This document shows positions 55,796 to 64,000 of a DNA stretch of 64,000 nt, piece after piece. Both the position numbers and the translations under genes were made by a program. Source of the stretch: an uncultured Alphaproteobacteria bacterium (GTDB lineage: Bacteria; Pseudomonadota; Alphaproteobacteria; SP197); the NCBI GenBank assembly GCA_943787175.1, contig CALSLK010000008.1, forward strand, positions 89,875 through 153,874. Direction: 5' to 3'. The notes beneath the pieces are model-generated. The model ran no database searches, was not told where the DNA came from, and was given only the letters and a program-made list of their open reading frames with translations. How positions within the stretch are numbered: the stretch's first letter is position 1; every line of letters begins with the position of its first letter.

Positions 55796-58700
55796 TGCGC
55801 CGGGTCCTGTTACGCATTCTGGCTGGTTTGTGCCTGCTGCTGGTGGTGACGGTCGGTGCGGTATTCGCCCTGATTGACGCTGCTTTTGTGCGCAGTTGGA
55901 TCACCGATACGGTCAATACCCAACTTGCCTCGCCTGATGGCAGCGGCGTGAAGTTGTCGGGCTTTGGCCCCGGCCTGCCGGGTGAGATCAATATAGAGGC
56001 GGTTACGCTCTATGACCGTGATGGTGTGTGGCTTGAGGTGCGGGAGGTTGCTGTTGACTGGAATCCCTGGGCGCTGATCAGCAGCGATGTTGATGTGGAG
56101 CTGATTGCCGTCAATCAGATTGCCGTGCTGCGGGCGCCATTGCCTGGTGCATCTGGGCAAGAAGCGCCGGCATCTTCCGGTCAGGTCCTGCCCGATCCTC
56201 CGGGGATCGGGGTCAGGCTGGGTCAGCTCCAGATCGACAGCGTACTGATTGACGAGACGCTTACCGGTCAGGCGATGGCGTTTGATCTGGCCGGCTCGGC
56301 TGACCTTGCCCAGAGCGGTGCCGGTGCTGTGAACCTGCAGGTCCACCAGACCCTGGGCGGCACAGGAAACCTTGCGCTCGACGGTGCGTTCGACCTGGGG
56401 CTTGATCAAATTGCATTCCGGCTGGACGCAGGTGAGGAGCCGGGCGGTGTGCTGATCACGTTGCTGGGCATTGAAGGCGCGCCGGCGGTGGCGGTCATGG
56501 CAAAACTTGAGGGTGCGGCCTCGGACTTTGCAGGGCAGGTGACCCTGGACGCCGGGGAGGGACTTTCAGCCGACCTGGATCTGTCAGGCAATATGTCGGC
56601 TGCGGCGGTCAACGTCACGGTTGGCGGTACGATCGATGTCGACAGTTTTCTTGATGCCACGACCCGGCCGCTGGTGGGCGAGGCCATCACGCTGGACCTT
56701 GATGTTGCTATGGCGGGGGAACTCCTCACGATACGCAAGGCGGAGATCGATCTGGCGGTTGCAAAGATCGCAACCACGGGCACCGTGGCGCTAGATACTG
56801 AAACACTGAATGTCACGACAACGATTGAGAACCGCGACCTGGCGCCTGTCCTTGCCATGGCCGGCGGGGCCGAGGTTTCTGCCTGGCGCAGCGACGTTGC
56901 GGTGACTGGTACAATCGCTCAACCCATGGTGAATGCGGACGTTGTGCTGTCTGACCTTGCTGGCGAAGGCATTACGGCTGGTGGTCTGAAAGCAACCGCA
57001 ATGGTGACTGCCCTGGATCAGGGAGCAGGCTGGACGGTGGATCTTTCCGCCGACCTTGACGGTATCTCGGCTGGCGATCCAGGCCTTGATGACCTGCTGG
57101 GCGATCAGCCAAGCCTTCATGTTCTCCTTCATGCCGATCAGGCTTTCGATCAGGTGATGCTGGAAAGTGCGACCGTGATGACGGCAGTGGGCCGCCTTGA
57201 TGCGATGGGCTCGCTGGGCCTGGGCGAGGGGCGCCTCGAGCTGACCTCGTTGACGGGCCGGTTTGATCTTGAGCAGCTTTCCGGACTGGCCGGACTGCCC
57301 ATGACAGGAGAGGTAATACTGCGGGCAGCGGCGCGCACGAACGGTTGGACCCAAAGCGTCGATGCGGTGATTTCGGTCTCGGGCAAAGAGGTCCTTGCGG
57401 ATGACCCTGTCGGTGCCCTGTTAGGTGCCTCGCCCGAGATTTCGGCGCGACTGACCGCGGATGGACAGCGCTGGAACATCACTGAATTGACGCTGGTGTC
57501 GCCGATCTGGCAGGCGCTTGGTGAAGTCGAGCTCGACATGCCACAGGGCACGGTTTCTGCCACGTTGTCGGGGCCGATCACCATTGAGGGAGCCATTGCT
57601 CAGGCTCTTGATCCGGCGCTTGGTGCGTCGGGGACGTTGTCGATCTCGGCTGTGGGAGCCCTAGAGCAACCTGAAATGGATCTGCGTCTGGATATGGCGC
57701 AGGCGCATTACGGTGACCTCGATCTGGACGGCCTCAGTCTCAGGGTCAGCGAGCTCACCGCGGTTGACGGAATTGATACCAAGGTGGGTGTTTCGCTGCC
57801 GCGCGACAACGAACAGTTGGCGTTGGGCGCCAACGTCTCGACAGATCCTGCGTTCACCGAGGTTATCGTGTCGCGTGTGACGCTGCAGGGTCTGATGGTC
57901 GATCTGGGCGGAGATCTTACCGTGCCGCTGGACGGGCGACCCATGGAGGGGCGACTGGCCGGCGGCATCGCTGATCTGGGGGGGCTGGCGTCGCTGGCGG
58001 GACTGGATATCACGGGGGCAGGGCTCGTCGATGTCACGATGCGCGCTGGTTCCGGGGGGCAACAGGATGTCTCCCTGGGGCTGGCGCTGGCGGATGTCAC
58101 GATGAACGACATGTCGGTTGCGGACCTGCGTGTAGCAGTCGATGCCCTTGATGTGCTGAACACGCCACAGGTTTCTGCGCGACTGTCTGCAGATGGTATG
58201 AGCGCCGCAGGGCAGGTGATTCACAGGGTGATTGCGTCGGCCGACGGTGCACTTGATGACCTCTCCATGAACGTCCAGGCCAAGTCTGATATCTGGACTG
58301 TGGACACGAGTTTTTCAGGTGATTTTTCCCAGGATGTTAACGTAACTGTCAACAGCTTGAACGGGACGGTTGGTGAAGAGAGTTTCTCTATCGTTCAGGA
58401 TTTCATGGTAGTGGCGGCTGGCCAGACTATGAGTCTTGAGGGTTTCTCTCTTGATTTTGCAGGGGGAAATATCGCGCTTTCTGCGAGTGCTGCGCCCAAG
58501 GCGCTGACCGGGAAGGGCGCAATCTCCAACATTCCGGTGGCAGCATTCGGCGCAGTACACGAGGCGCTTGATCTGAAGGGGATGTTGGATGGAGGTTTTG
58601 ATCTGAACGCTGATGCAAGCGGGGCCTCTGCTCATCTCGATCTCAAGGCAACCGGTGTTGGCGGGCGTGATGAAGCCGAAGGCGAGACTGCCGATCTGGA

Positions 58701-60127
58701 CGTAAATGCCCAATGGGATGGCGAGTCTGTGGACGGCAAGATTGAGATTACAGGCATTGATGGGCTGACCGCCCAAGCAACGGTTTCGTGGCCTTTGACG
58801 CATTATCCTGACGAAGGAACTGTGCTGACGGTTGAAGAGGACCCCTTCAAGGCGGCGGTGACCCTTCAGGGCGGGCTTGCCCAGCTCTGGGACCGTCTGC
58901 CGATCGGTGATCAGACACTTTCGGGCGATCTTGATATCGGAATTGCGGTTTCGGGAACGCTGAACGATCCGAAAATTGAAGGTTCCGCGACGGTCAGGGA
59001 TGCACGATACGAGAATTTCACGGCAGGTACCCTGATCGAAAAGCTGAATCTGACCACATCGATCGACGCTGATGGCAGCCTGTCCCTGCAGGCAAGCGGC
59101 AGCGACGGCGATGCCGGCACTCTGATGATCAACAGTCATGCCCGCATCGACAAGGATGAAGGGCTGAGCCTTGATACCACCTTGGTCCTCACAGCCTTCC
59201 GGGCCGTCAATCTCGACAACGCGGAGGTCGTGGCCGCCGGCTCGGTTTCCTATGTCGGCACGCCAATTGGCGGGAAGATCACGGGCAACATCACGGCAGA
59301 ACCAGTCAGCATCAACGTCGCCCAGAGTCTGCCGCCCAGCGTGACGGAGCTACACGCCCATGATGTGTTCGTGAACAAGGGTGGAGAAGTTTCGGCCCCA
59401 TCTGAATCTGTCTGGTCCGCGGAACTTGATTTGACGGTCGACTTTCCGCGCCGCTTCAACGTGTTTGGTCGTGGTCTTGAAAGCGAATGGGGGGGCAAGG
59501 TCGAAATTGGCGGTACCACTGACGCTCCGCAGGTGAACGGCAAAATCGACCTGGTGCGGGGCACCCTGGATGTGGCTGGCAGCCAGTTCACCCTGACGCA
59601 GGGCAATGTGACCATCCGCCCGGAGGATAATTTTGATCCGTCGTTTGTTGTCGTGGCTGAGGCGCAGTCGGGAGATGTCCTTGGGCAGATAAAGGTCTCA
59701 GGTCGTGTTTCAGATCCGCAGCTGGAGATTTCTTCGGTACCCTCCGTTGCCCGAGGACGAGGTGCTTGCGCGCACCCTGTTTGGCAAGAGTGCTTCGTCG
59801 CTTTCCGGGCTGGAGGCCGTGCAGCTGGCGACCGCGCTGGCGGGGTTGACAGGTAATGCTACCGGCGGCTCGGGCATCCTGGATCGAACACGTGCTGCGC
59901 TGGGTGTTGATGTTCTGCGTGTTGATACCGATGACGACGGTAATGCCTTGTTAGGAGCGGGAAGCTATGTCGCCGAAGGCGTCTATGTCGGCGTCGAGCA
60001 GGGAACCGGTGCTGATTCTAGTGCTGTTGAGGTTGAAATTGATGTCACCGATAACATCACGGTCACCACTGAAGCTGGCGCTAACGCATCGGCGCGGGCC
60101 GGCGTTGAATGGCGCTGGGACTATTGA
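55795..60127 (+). CDS. tamB: Translocation and assembly module protein TamB, one frameshift near the 3' end
   Basis: About 1443 residues. It has an N-terminal inner-membrane anchor (RILAGLCLLLVVTVGAVFALID), a very long series of beta-strand repeats (AsmA/DUF490-like hydrophobic groove) and the conserved C-terminal TamB domain. The frame breaks at about 59745 (GGTACCCTCC with one extra C), after SGRVSDPQLEISSV. The family sequence continues PPLPEDEVLARTLFGKSASSLSGLEAVQLATALAGL, then VGVEQGTGADSSAVEVEIDVTDNI, and ends with GVEWRWDY. TamB spans the periplasm and moves phospholipids or helps assemble outer-membrane proteins with TamA. Confidence 0.93.
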
Positions 60128-60237
60128 TCCTGCGGCCGTGATGTCGCCACATCGAGGCAGCGCGTCTCGAATTGGAACGATCCGTCAGCAGGCGGTTTGA
60201 ACCGCGTGTCGTGTGTGACATTCTGGCACTGTTCGAA

Positions 60238-60255
60238 ATGGAACATTCGTTCCAT
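60238..60255. promoter_or_regulatory. Perfect dyad next to IS copy 2
   Basis: ATGGAAC-ATTC-GTTCCAT, a perfect 7-4-7 inverted repeat 5 bp left of the IS end. It may be part of the target-site neighbourhood or an operator separated from its gene by the insertion. Confidence 0.35.
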
Positions 60256-60346
60256 AGATCTGTCTGCCGTCAGCGCCTTTGGGACAGATTGAGTGGTTTT
60301 CATAAGGGAGTTTTCTGGCTCATCGCAGTGACCGTAGGGAACGAAG

Positions 60347-60721
60347 ATGAGGCAGAAAACCATGAGCAAGAGCGCCCCGGCAGAACAGGCCATCCGCGAC
60401 ATTCGGCGCAAGACGCGCAAGCGTTATTCGGCTGAGGAGAAGATCCGGATTGTGTTATCGGGCCTGCGCGGCGAGGAGAGCATCGCGGCTTTATGTCGCC
60501 ATGAAGGCATCGCCGAGGGTCTTTATTACAGTTGGTCCAAGGAGTTCCTGGAGGCTGGCAAGAAGCGCCTTGCCGGCGACACGGCGCGTCAGGCCAGCAG
60601 TCCCGAGGTTAAGACACTGCGTGTCGAAGCCCGCGATCTCAAGGAGGCGCTGGCCGAACAGATACTGGAGAACCGGTTACTCAAAAAAAGCATGATCGGG
60701 GATGGGGGAGACGAGGAATGA
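60347..60721 (+). CDS. IS3-family transposase OrfA (copy 2)
   Basis: 124 aa, identical in protein sequence to the copy at 52021-52395: an HTH domain followed by a leucine-rich helix and the A7G frameshift string at 60683-60690. One silent difference from copy 1 is seen near 60450. Confidence 0.94.
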   Translation: MRQKTMSKSAPAEQAIRDIRRKTRKRYSAEEKIRIVLSGLRGEESIAALCRHEGIAEGLYYSWSKEFLEAGKKRLAGDTARQASSPEVKTLRVEARDLKEALAEQILENRLLKKSMIGDGGDEE

Positions 60722-61692
60722 GATATCCCGCATCTGAGAAACTGGAAATCATCAGGCTGGTCGAAGGCTCTCATCTACCGGTCCGGCGGACGTTGGATAA
60801 GCTGGGCATCCCGAGCACGACGTTTTACCGGTGGTACGACCGGTATCGAGGTGGAGGCGGCCTTGATGACCGCACCAGTGGCCCCGGTCGGGTGTGGAAC
60901 CGCATCCCCGACGATGTGCGCCAGCAGATCGTGGAGATGGCCCTGGATGAGCCGGAACTATCGTCCAGGGAACTGGCCGTGAGGTTCACTGACACGAGAC
61001 GCTATTTTGTCTCAGAAGCGTCTGTCTACCGGCTGCTCAAGGCCCACGACCTGATCACCAGCCCGGCCTTCATCGTCATCAAGGCAGCGAATGAGTTCAA
61101 GGACAAGACCTCAGCTCCGAACCAGCTCTGGCAGACCGACTTCACCTACTTCAAGGTCATCGGATGGGGATGGTTCTATCTGTCGACCATTCTCGACGAC
61201 TACTCGCGCTACATCATCGCCTGGAAGCTGTGCACCACCATGAAGGCGGGCGATGTGACCCAGACACTGGAACTCGCGTTGGAAGCATCAGGCTGCGACC
61301 AGGCCGAGGTCATCCATAAACCCCGGCTGCTCAGCGATAATGGTTCGTCCTATATATCCGGCGATCTGGCCGAATGGCTTGAAGGCCAGGGTATGGAGCA
61401 CGTTCGCGGTGCACCCTATCACCCGCAGACCCAGGGTAAGATCGAGCGTTGGCATCAGACGCTCAAGAACCGGATCTTGCTGGAAAACTACTATCTGCAG
61501 GGCGATCTCGAAAACCAGATCGGCACCTTCGTGGATTATTACAACAACCATCGCTACCACGAGAGCATTGGCAACGTCACACCATCGGATGCTTACTTCG
61601 GGCGCCACACAGCCATCATCGAAAAGAGGGAAAAGATCAAAAAACTCACCATCCAAACCCGCCGCTTGAACCATCAACAACAAGCGGCTTAA
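60718..61692 (+). CDS. IS3-family transposase OrfB, DDE integrase domain (copy 2)
   Basis: 324 aa, identical to the copy at 52392-53366, with the same catalytic Asp, Asp and Glu positions (LWQTDFTYF, LLSDNGSSY, GKIERWH). It overlaps the orfA stop. Both copies look competent for transposition. Confidence 0.96.
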   Translation: MRYPASEKLEIIRLVEGSHLPVRRTLDKLGIPSTTFYRWYDRYRGGGGLDDRTSGPGRVWNRIPDDVRQQIVEMALDEPELSSRELAVRFTDTRRYFVSEASVYRLLKAHDLITSPAFIVIKAANEFKDKTSAPNQLWQTDFTYFKVIGWGWFYLSTILDDYSRYIIAWKLCTTMKAGDVTQTLELALEASGCDQAEVIHKPRLLSDNGSSYISGDLAEWLEGQGMEHVRGAPYHPQTQGKIERWHQTLKNRILLENYYLQGDLENQIGTFVDYYNNHRYHESIGNVTPSDAYFGRHTAIIEKREKIKKLTIQTRRLNHQQQAA

Positions 61693-61963
61693 CATCAAAT
61701 CAAGATGAGCCAGATACTCAATTAGAAAACGAGCTCACGCGTCCCAAATGTTCTGACGACGGACAGGCACTGCTGTCTAAAAAACGCATTTGCTAATGTT
61801 TGTCTGGGGAAAACTCCAGTACGCAAAGACAATGGGCTGTTTGCCATCCACGGTCTTTCCCGACACTGACCTATATTATTGATGCTAAGGTTACCATCGG
61901 TCGCCCCGTCGATGGTGCCGACCAGCCCAACTTTGCTCTACCTCAGCAGCCGTGATTTATGCC

Positions 61964-62455
61964 CTAAATGAGATAGCCGGCCAACACATAGAATAAAAAT
62001 AGTGCCTGACCGAATGTTAAGTGGGACAAAAAACTCAAAATTGGCATCACAACAGGTCTGGGATGTTTCTGAGAAAAAAATCCGTGTCCCATTGCAGGCT
62101 GCTGAATACAATACGGAACAACCAAAGTGGTTAGACCAAATACTGACGCCGATAACAAGGTGGGCCCTACACCCATGACTTCATAAACCCAATAAAAATA
62201 AATGAGAGACCACGCAGAACCGATCACATAATGCATTATCCAACCGAAAGATAATTCAAACTGTATTTGCGGCGATTTCGAGATATGGTCATGTATGAAG
62301 CGTCCATTCTTCATGGACAAAAACCATCTACCAACAAGGCGCCATTCGGTTTTTGGAGTGCCAACAAACGTCCACATAATAACACTAAAAATATCTAACA
62401 GCCCGGTTGCAAAAATACCAATTGTGACGGCGAGCATAGCTTCAGAAGCACCCAT
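61964..62455 (-). CDS. DUF2938 family membrane protein
   Basis: A 163-aa protein with four to five hydrophobic segments: MGASEAMLAVTIGIFATGLLDIFSVI, LVGRWFLSM, FELSFGWIMHYVIGSAWSLIYFYWVYE, LTTLVVPYCIQQPAMGHGFFSQKHPRPVVMPILSFLSHLTFGQALFLFYVL. The HY near the second helix and the QPAMGHGFF and SHLTFGQAL motifs match DUF2938, an uncharacterised integral membrane family. A GGAGG box lies five bases before the ATG at 62455. It follows a 44-codon gene with a 25-bp gap. Confidence 0.85.
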   Translation of the reverse strand: MGASEAMLAVTIGIFATGLLDIFSVIMWTFVGTPKTEWRLVGRWFLSMKNGRFIHDHISKSPQIQFELSFGWIMHYVIGSAWSLIYFYWVYEVMGVGPTLLSASVFGLTTLVVPYCIQQPAMGHGFFSQKHPRPVVMPILSFLSHLTFGQALFLFYVLAGYLI

Positions 62456-62480
62456 TTTACCTCCAACTTAATATTAGCGC

Positions 62481-62615
62481 TTACGCCTGTTCCGCCATGT
62501 CACGGAGGGTAGTAGCAGTTTCCAGCGTCGGCGTTAGCTCCGTCAGCTCAGCAATATCAAAGGCGTGTGCGGGCACAGCAGAAGTGCCGACAAGATCGGT
62601 GAAAGCTTGGATCAT
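62481..62615 (-). CDS. Small peptide gene (44 aa) upstream of the DUF2938 gene
   Basis: ATG at 62615 with an AGGAG box eight bases upstream gives MIQAFTDLVGTSAVPAHAFD, then IAELTELTPTLETATTLRDM and AEQA before TAA at 62481. It is acidic, Thr/Ala/Leu-rich and without Cys or Lys. No known family is recognised. A well-formed ribosome-binding site and tight spacing to the next gene suggest it is translated. A leader peptide or a small secreted or modified peptide are possibilities. Confidence 0.5.
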   Translation of the reverse strand: MIQAFTDLVGTSAVPAHAFDIAELTELTPTLETATTLRDMAEQA

Positions 62616-62735
62616 GGGAATTACTCCTAATGGTTGATCTCAGTTGGTCGTATGTCCGGCCAAACAAATCTGCAGAAGCGAACTATTCTTCCGTCATCCT
62701 GTACGTCACCTGGACTGCCAACAGAAAAAACGCTG

Positions 62736-62817
62736 ACATATCAGTGAGTTAGTGCAGGAGGTGGTGCCCCAGGAGGGTTATGGTTCCCCATATAGGCACC
62801 TGCATGCACTGATATGT
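62736..62817. repeat. Inverted repeat enclosing about 60 bp
   Basis: Perfect 11-bp arms ACATATCAGTG and CACTGATATGT, with a second inner pair GTGCAGG/CCTGCAT nearby, so the enclosed segment could extrude as a hairpin. It may be a recombination or integration site. Confidence 0.6.
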
Positions 62818-63020
62818 GAGCAAGACAGCCATTCTAGGTGGCAGTGAGTCACCGTCAAGAGGCACATTCTGTGCGTCAGTTTGTGCGTCACTCAGAAGCC
62901 TGTGCGTCACCCAGAAATCTTCTGGTAATGGTAAGGGTTATAGGAGGTCAGGGTGTGCGTCTTGGTTATTGTTATTCATATCCCCCTCTAAAATAGTAGA
63001 CAGGGATAGTATGAGAGATC

Positions 63021-63060
63021 TCTGATGAGCTCTGATGAGCTCTGATGAGCTCTGATGAGC
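63021..63060. repeat. 10-bp direct repeats, four tandem copies
   Basis: TCTGATGAGC repeated four times without interruption, followed by a partial fifth copy. Each contains GATGAGCTC-type dyads across the junctions (GAGCTC). Function unknown. Confidence 0.85.
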
Positions 63061-63434
63061 TCTGATAATTATTATTTGTTAAACCTGATGAATATTATCA
63101 TTATGTACTTATCAAGATATATGGGTCACCTAACTCATGTTAAGTTTTACAGCCATTTTTAGTTAAATTACCTCATATTAATTTATAAACTGGGTATGAT
63201 ATTCCATTTGCCTAGGTGTGGCCATGGGGGGAGGAAATAACGCCCCCTTAGTTAGTTATTAAATATGGGGGTGGGATGATGATTACAAATATTTAGAGTT
63301 CTTTTTATTATATTTAAGGTAATTTACCTTATTATTATTATTAAATGAATTGTTGATCTGGGAAACACTCTTTGTGAATAGCCCCTAGATTGCTAGACGC
63401 CTTCTTTCCTAATTTTGAGGCTAAGGAGGCCATC

Positions 63435-63707
63435 ATGGGCAAGGTCAGTTTCAGCGACGATTTCAAACGGGATGCGGTATTTCAGATCACCGAGCGGGGT
63501 TACCCGGTTGCGGAAGTATCGAAGCGCCTTGGTGTGAGCCAGCATTCGCTCTACGCCTGGAAGAGGAAGTTCTTGAAGGCTTCCGGATCTGGCGAGGATG
63601 ATCAGGCTGTCGAGATCCGACGTCTGAAGAGAGAACTGGCCAGGGTCACCGAGGAGCGTGACATTCTAAAAAAAGCCACCGCGTATTTCGCCAGGGATGC
63701 AAAGTGA
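63435..63707 (+). CDS. IS3-family transposase OrfA (second element)
   Basis: 90 aa from ATG 63435 behind AAGGAGG: MGKVSFSDDFKRDAVFQITERGYPVAEVSKRLGVSQHSLYAWKRKFLK is the HTH of the IS3/IS911 type. It is followed by a coiled-coil helix RRLKRELARVTEERDILKKAT. The slippery A7G string lies at 63668-63675. The stop overlaps the orfB GTG start (GTGA). Confidence 0.93.
   Translation: MGKVSFSDDFKRDAVFQITERGYPVAEVSKRLGVSQHSLYAWKRKFLKASGSGEDDQAVEIRRLKRELARVTEERDILKKATAYFARDAK
63668..63675 (+). promoter_or_regulatory. A7G slippery site for OrfAB frameshifting (second element)
   Basis: AAAAAAAG in the orfA frame (CTAAAAAAAGCC) about 30 bp before the orfA stop. The -1 phase leads into orfB, as in other IS3-family elements. 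Confidence 0.7.
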
Positions 63708-64000
63708 GATACGCGTTCGTCGTCGGGCATCGTTCGGTGTTTTCGGTTCGGGCGATGTGCCGCTGCCTGTGCATCCATCCGAGCGGCTTCTACGCCTGGC
63801 TCAAGAACCCGCTGAGCAGAAGAGCGCGTGAAGACATACGCCAGACCGAGCTGGTCCGGGCGGCGTGGAAGGAGAGTGGCAAGGTCTATGGCTATCGCAA
63901 GCTCCATGATGACCTGCTGGACCAGGGCGAGACATGCTGCCCGAACCGCGTTGCACGGTTGGCCAGACTTGCCGGCATCAAGGCGCGGATCGGCTACAGG
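63704..64000 (+). CDS. IS3-family transposase OrfB (partial at right edge)
   Basis: 99 codons from GTG 63704: RYAFVVGHRSVFSVRAMCRCLCIHPSGFYAWLKNPLSRRAREDI, then KVYGYRKLHDDLLDQGE and RVARLARLAGIKARIGYR. This is the N-terminal HTH_21-type region of IS3 OrfB, before the integrase core, which lies beyond the window. Confidence 0.92.
   Translation, partial: MRYAFVVGHRSVFSVRAMCRCLCIHPSGFYAWLKNPLSRRAREDIRQTELVRAAWKESGKVYGYRKLHDDLLDQGETCCPNRVARLARLAGIKARIGYR

Larger units (their letters stand above)
60261..61765 (+). mobile_element. IS3-family insertion sequence, copy 2
   Basis: The same 1505-bp element as at 51935-53439, with a few base changes (for example TGTCTGCCG instead of TGTCTGACG at the left end and single changes near 60331 and 60450). 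It is inserted 133 bp after the tamB stop. It contains full orfA and orfB and a single right end. No clear target duplication is visible (left flank CATAGATC, right flank GGCACTGC). Confidence 0.94.
62616..63374. other. AT-rich, gene-free region with short repeats
   Basis: No believable gene. It contains an 11-bp inverted repeat ACATATCAGTG (62736-62746) / CACTGATATGT (62807-62817), three to four copies of GTGCGTCA (62871, 62883, 62902 and a variant at 62955) and four exact tandem copies of TCTGATGAGC (63021-63060). A stretch composed mostly of A and T runs from 63061 to 63360. Composition changes sharply from the rest of the window, which suggests acquired DNA. Confidence 0.7.
63375..64000 (+). 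mobile_element. Second type of IS3-family element, cut by the window end
   Basis: The left end is placed at TGAATAGCCCCTAGATTGCT (63375), which has the TGAATxGCCxC...CTAGA form common at ends of IS3-group elements. It encodes orfA and the first part of orfB in the -1 phase. It is unrelated in sequence to the elements at 51.9 and 60.3 kb. Confidence 0.8.

Noticed and set aside
62755..62785. tRNA 3'-end-like string (complement reads CCCTCCTGGGGCACCA)
   Set aside because: There is no T-loop (TTCGANT) or matching acceptor and T-stem halves, so it is not a tRNA gene. An att-site remnant cannot be shown from this alone.
63021..63060. Tandem TCTGATGAGC repeats as a CRISPR array
   Set aside because: The repeats are 10 bp with no spacers, and no cas gene is seen.

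Overview
The window looks like a chromosomal contig from an alphaproteobacterium. The evidence is a complete CckA-ChpT-CtrA cell-cycle phosphorelay, an alphaproteobacterial LexA box (GTTC-N7-GTTC) in front of recA, a DksA with the degenerate zinc finger usual in that class, and the recA-alaS-icd neighbourhood. Base composition is G+C-rich by eye, except for islands near 16-17.7 kb, 50.4-51 kb, 53.6-53.9 kb and above all 61.8-63.4 kb. A rhodospirillalean-type marine or soil organism fits, but no genus can be named.

Layout. 1-3.5 kb (minus): Mla/MCE lipid ABC transporter operon. 3.5-8.5 kb: FAD amine oxidoreductase, DUF1636 protein, xanthine-dehydrogenase-type molybdoenzyme, DMT transporter. 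8.5-11.7 kb: polyferredoxin, aldehyde:ferredoxin oxidoreductase (tungsten enzyme family), MoaD-like protein and an unknown 101-aa protein. 11.7-16.1 kb: palindromic repeats, a decayed GIY-YIG gene, aspartoacylase-type hydrolase, NAD kinase, a 440-bp nested palindrome and hydroxypyruvate isomerase. 16.2-17.7 kb: a small lower-GC island with a DUF2188/TIR-like gene pair and an orphan ParD antitoxin. 17.8-36.5 kb: moaA, LLM monooxygenase, methyltransferases, NDP-forming acyl-CoA synthetase, fdhD-mobA, TauE exporter, an IR-flanked GIY-YIG gene, GMC oxidoreductase, nitroreductase-marR and the NAD-dependent formate dehydrogenase fdhBA. 36.6-41.1 kb: DUF3553, chpT, ctrA, dksA, cckA. 41.2-50.4 kb: recA, alaS, SnoaL-like protein, hydrolase, icd, LOG protein and an Ig/LysM envelope protein. 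51-61.8 kb: secreted beta-rich proteins, two nearly identical IS3-family elements and tamA-tamB. 61.8-64 kb: DUF2938 operon, an AT-rich repeat-bearing stretch and a second type of IS3-family element cut by the window end.

Themes. Molybdenum/tungsten chemistry recurs: MoaA, MobA, FdhD and a MoaD-like protein serve or resemble partners of three pterin enzymes (XDH-type, AOR, formate dehydrogenase). The cell-cycle relay is unusually compact. Intergenic DNA carries at least five families of palindromic repeat, and both GIY-YIG genes are bracketed by inverted copies of such repeats.

Quality caution. recA, alaS, fdhA, an acyl-CoA synthetase, a nitroreductase, a SnoaL-like gene and tamB are split by one-base indels although their protein sequence is otherwise well conserved. 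Because recA and especially alaS should be intact in a living cell, most of these are probably sequence errors. They are annotated as whole genes with disrupted frames.
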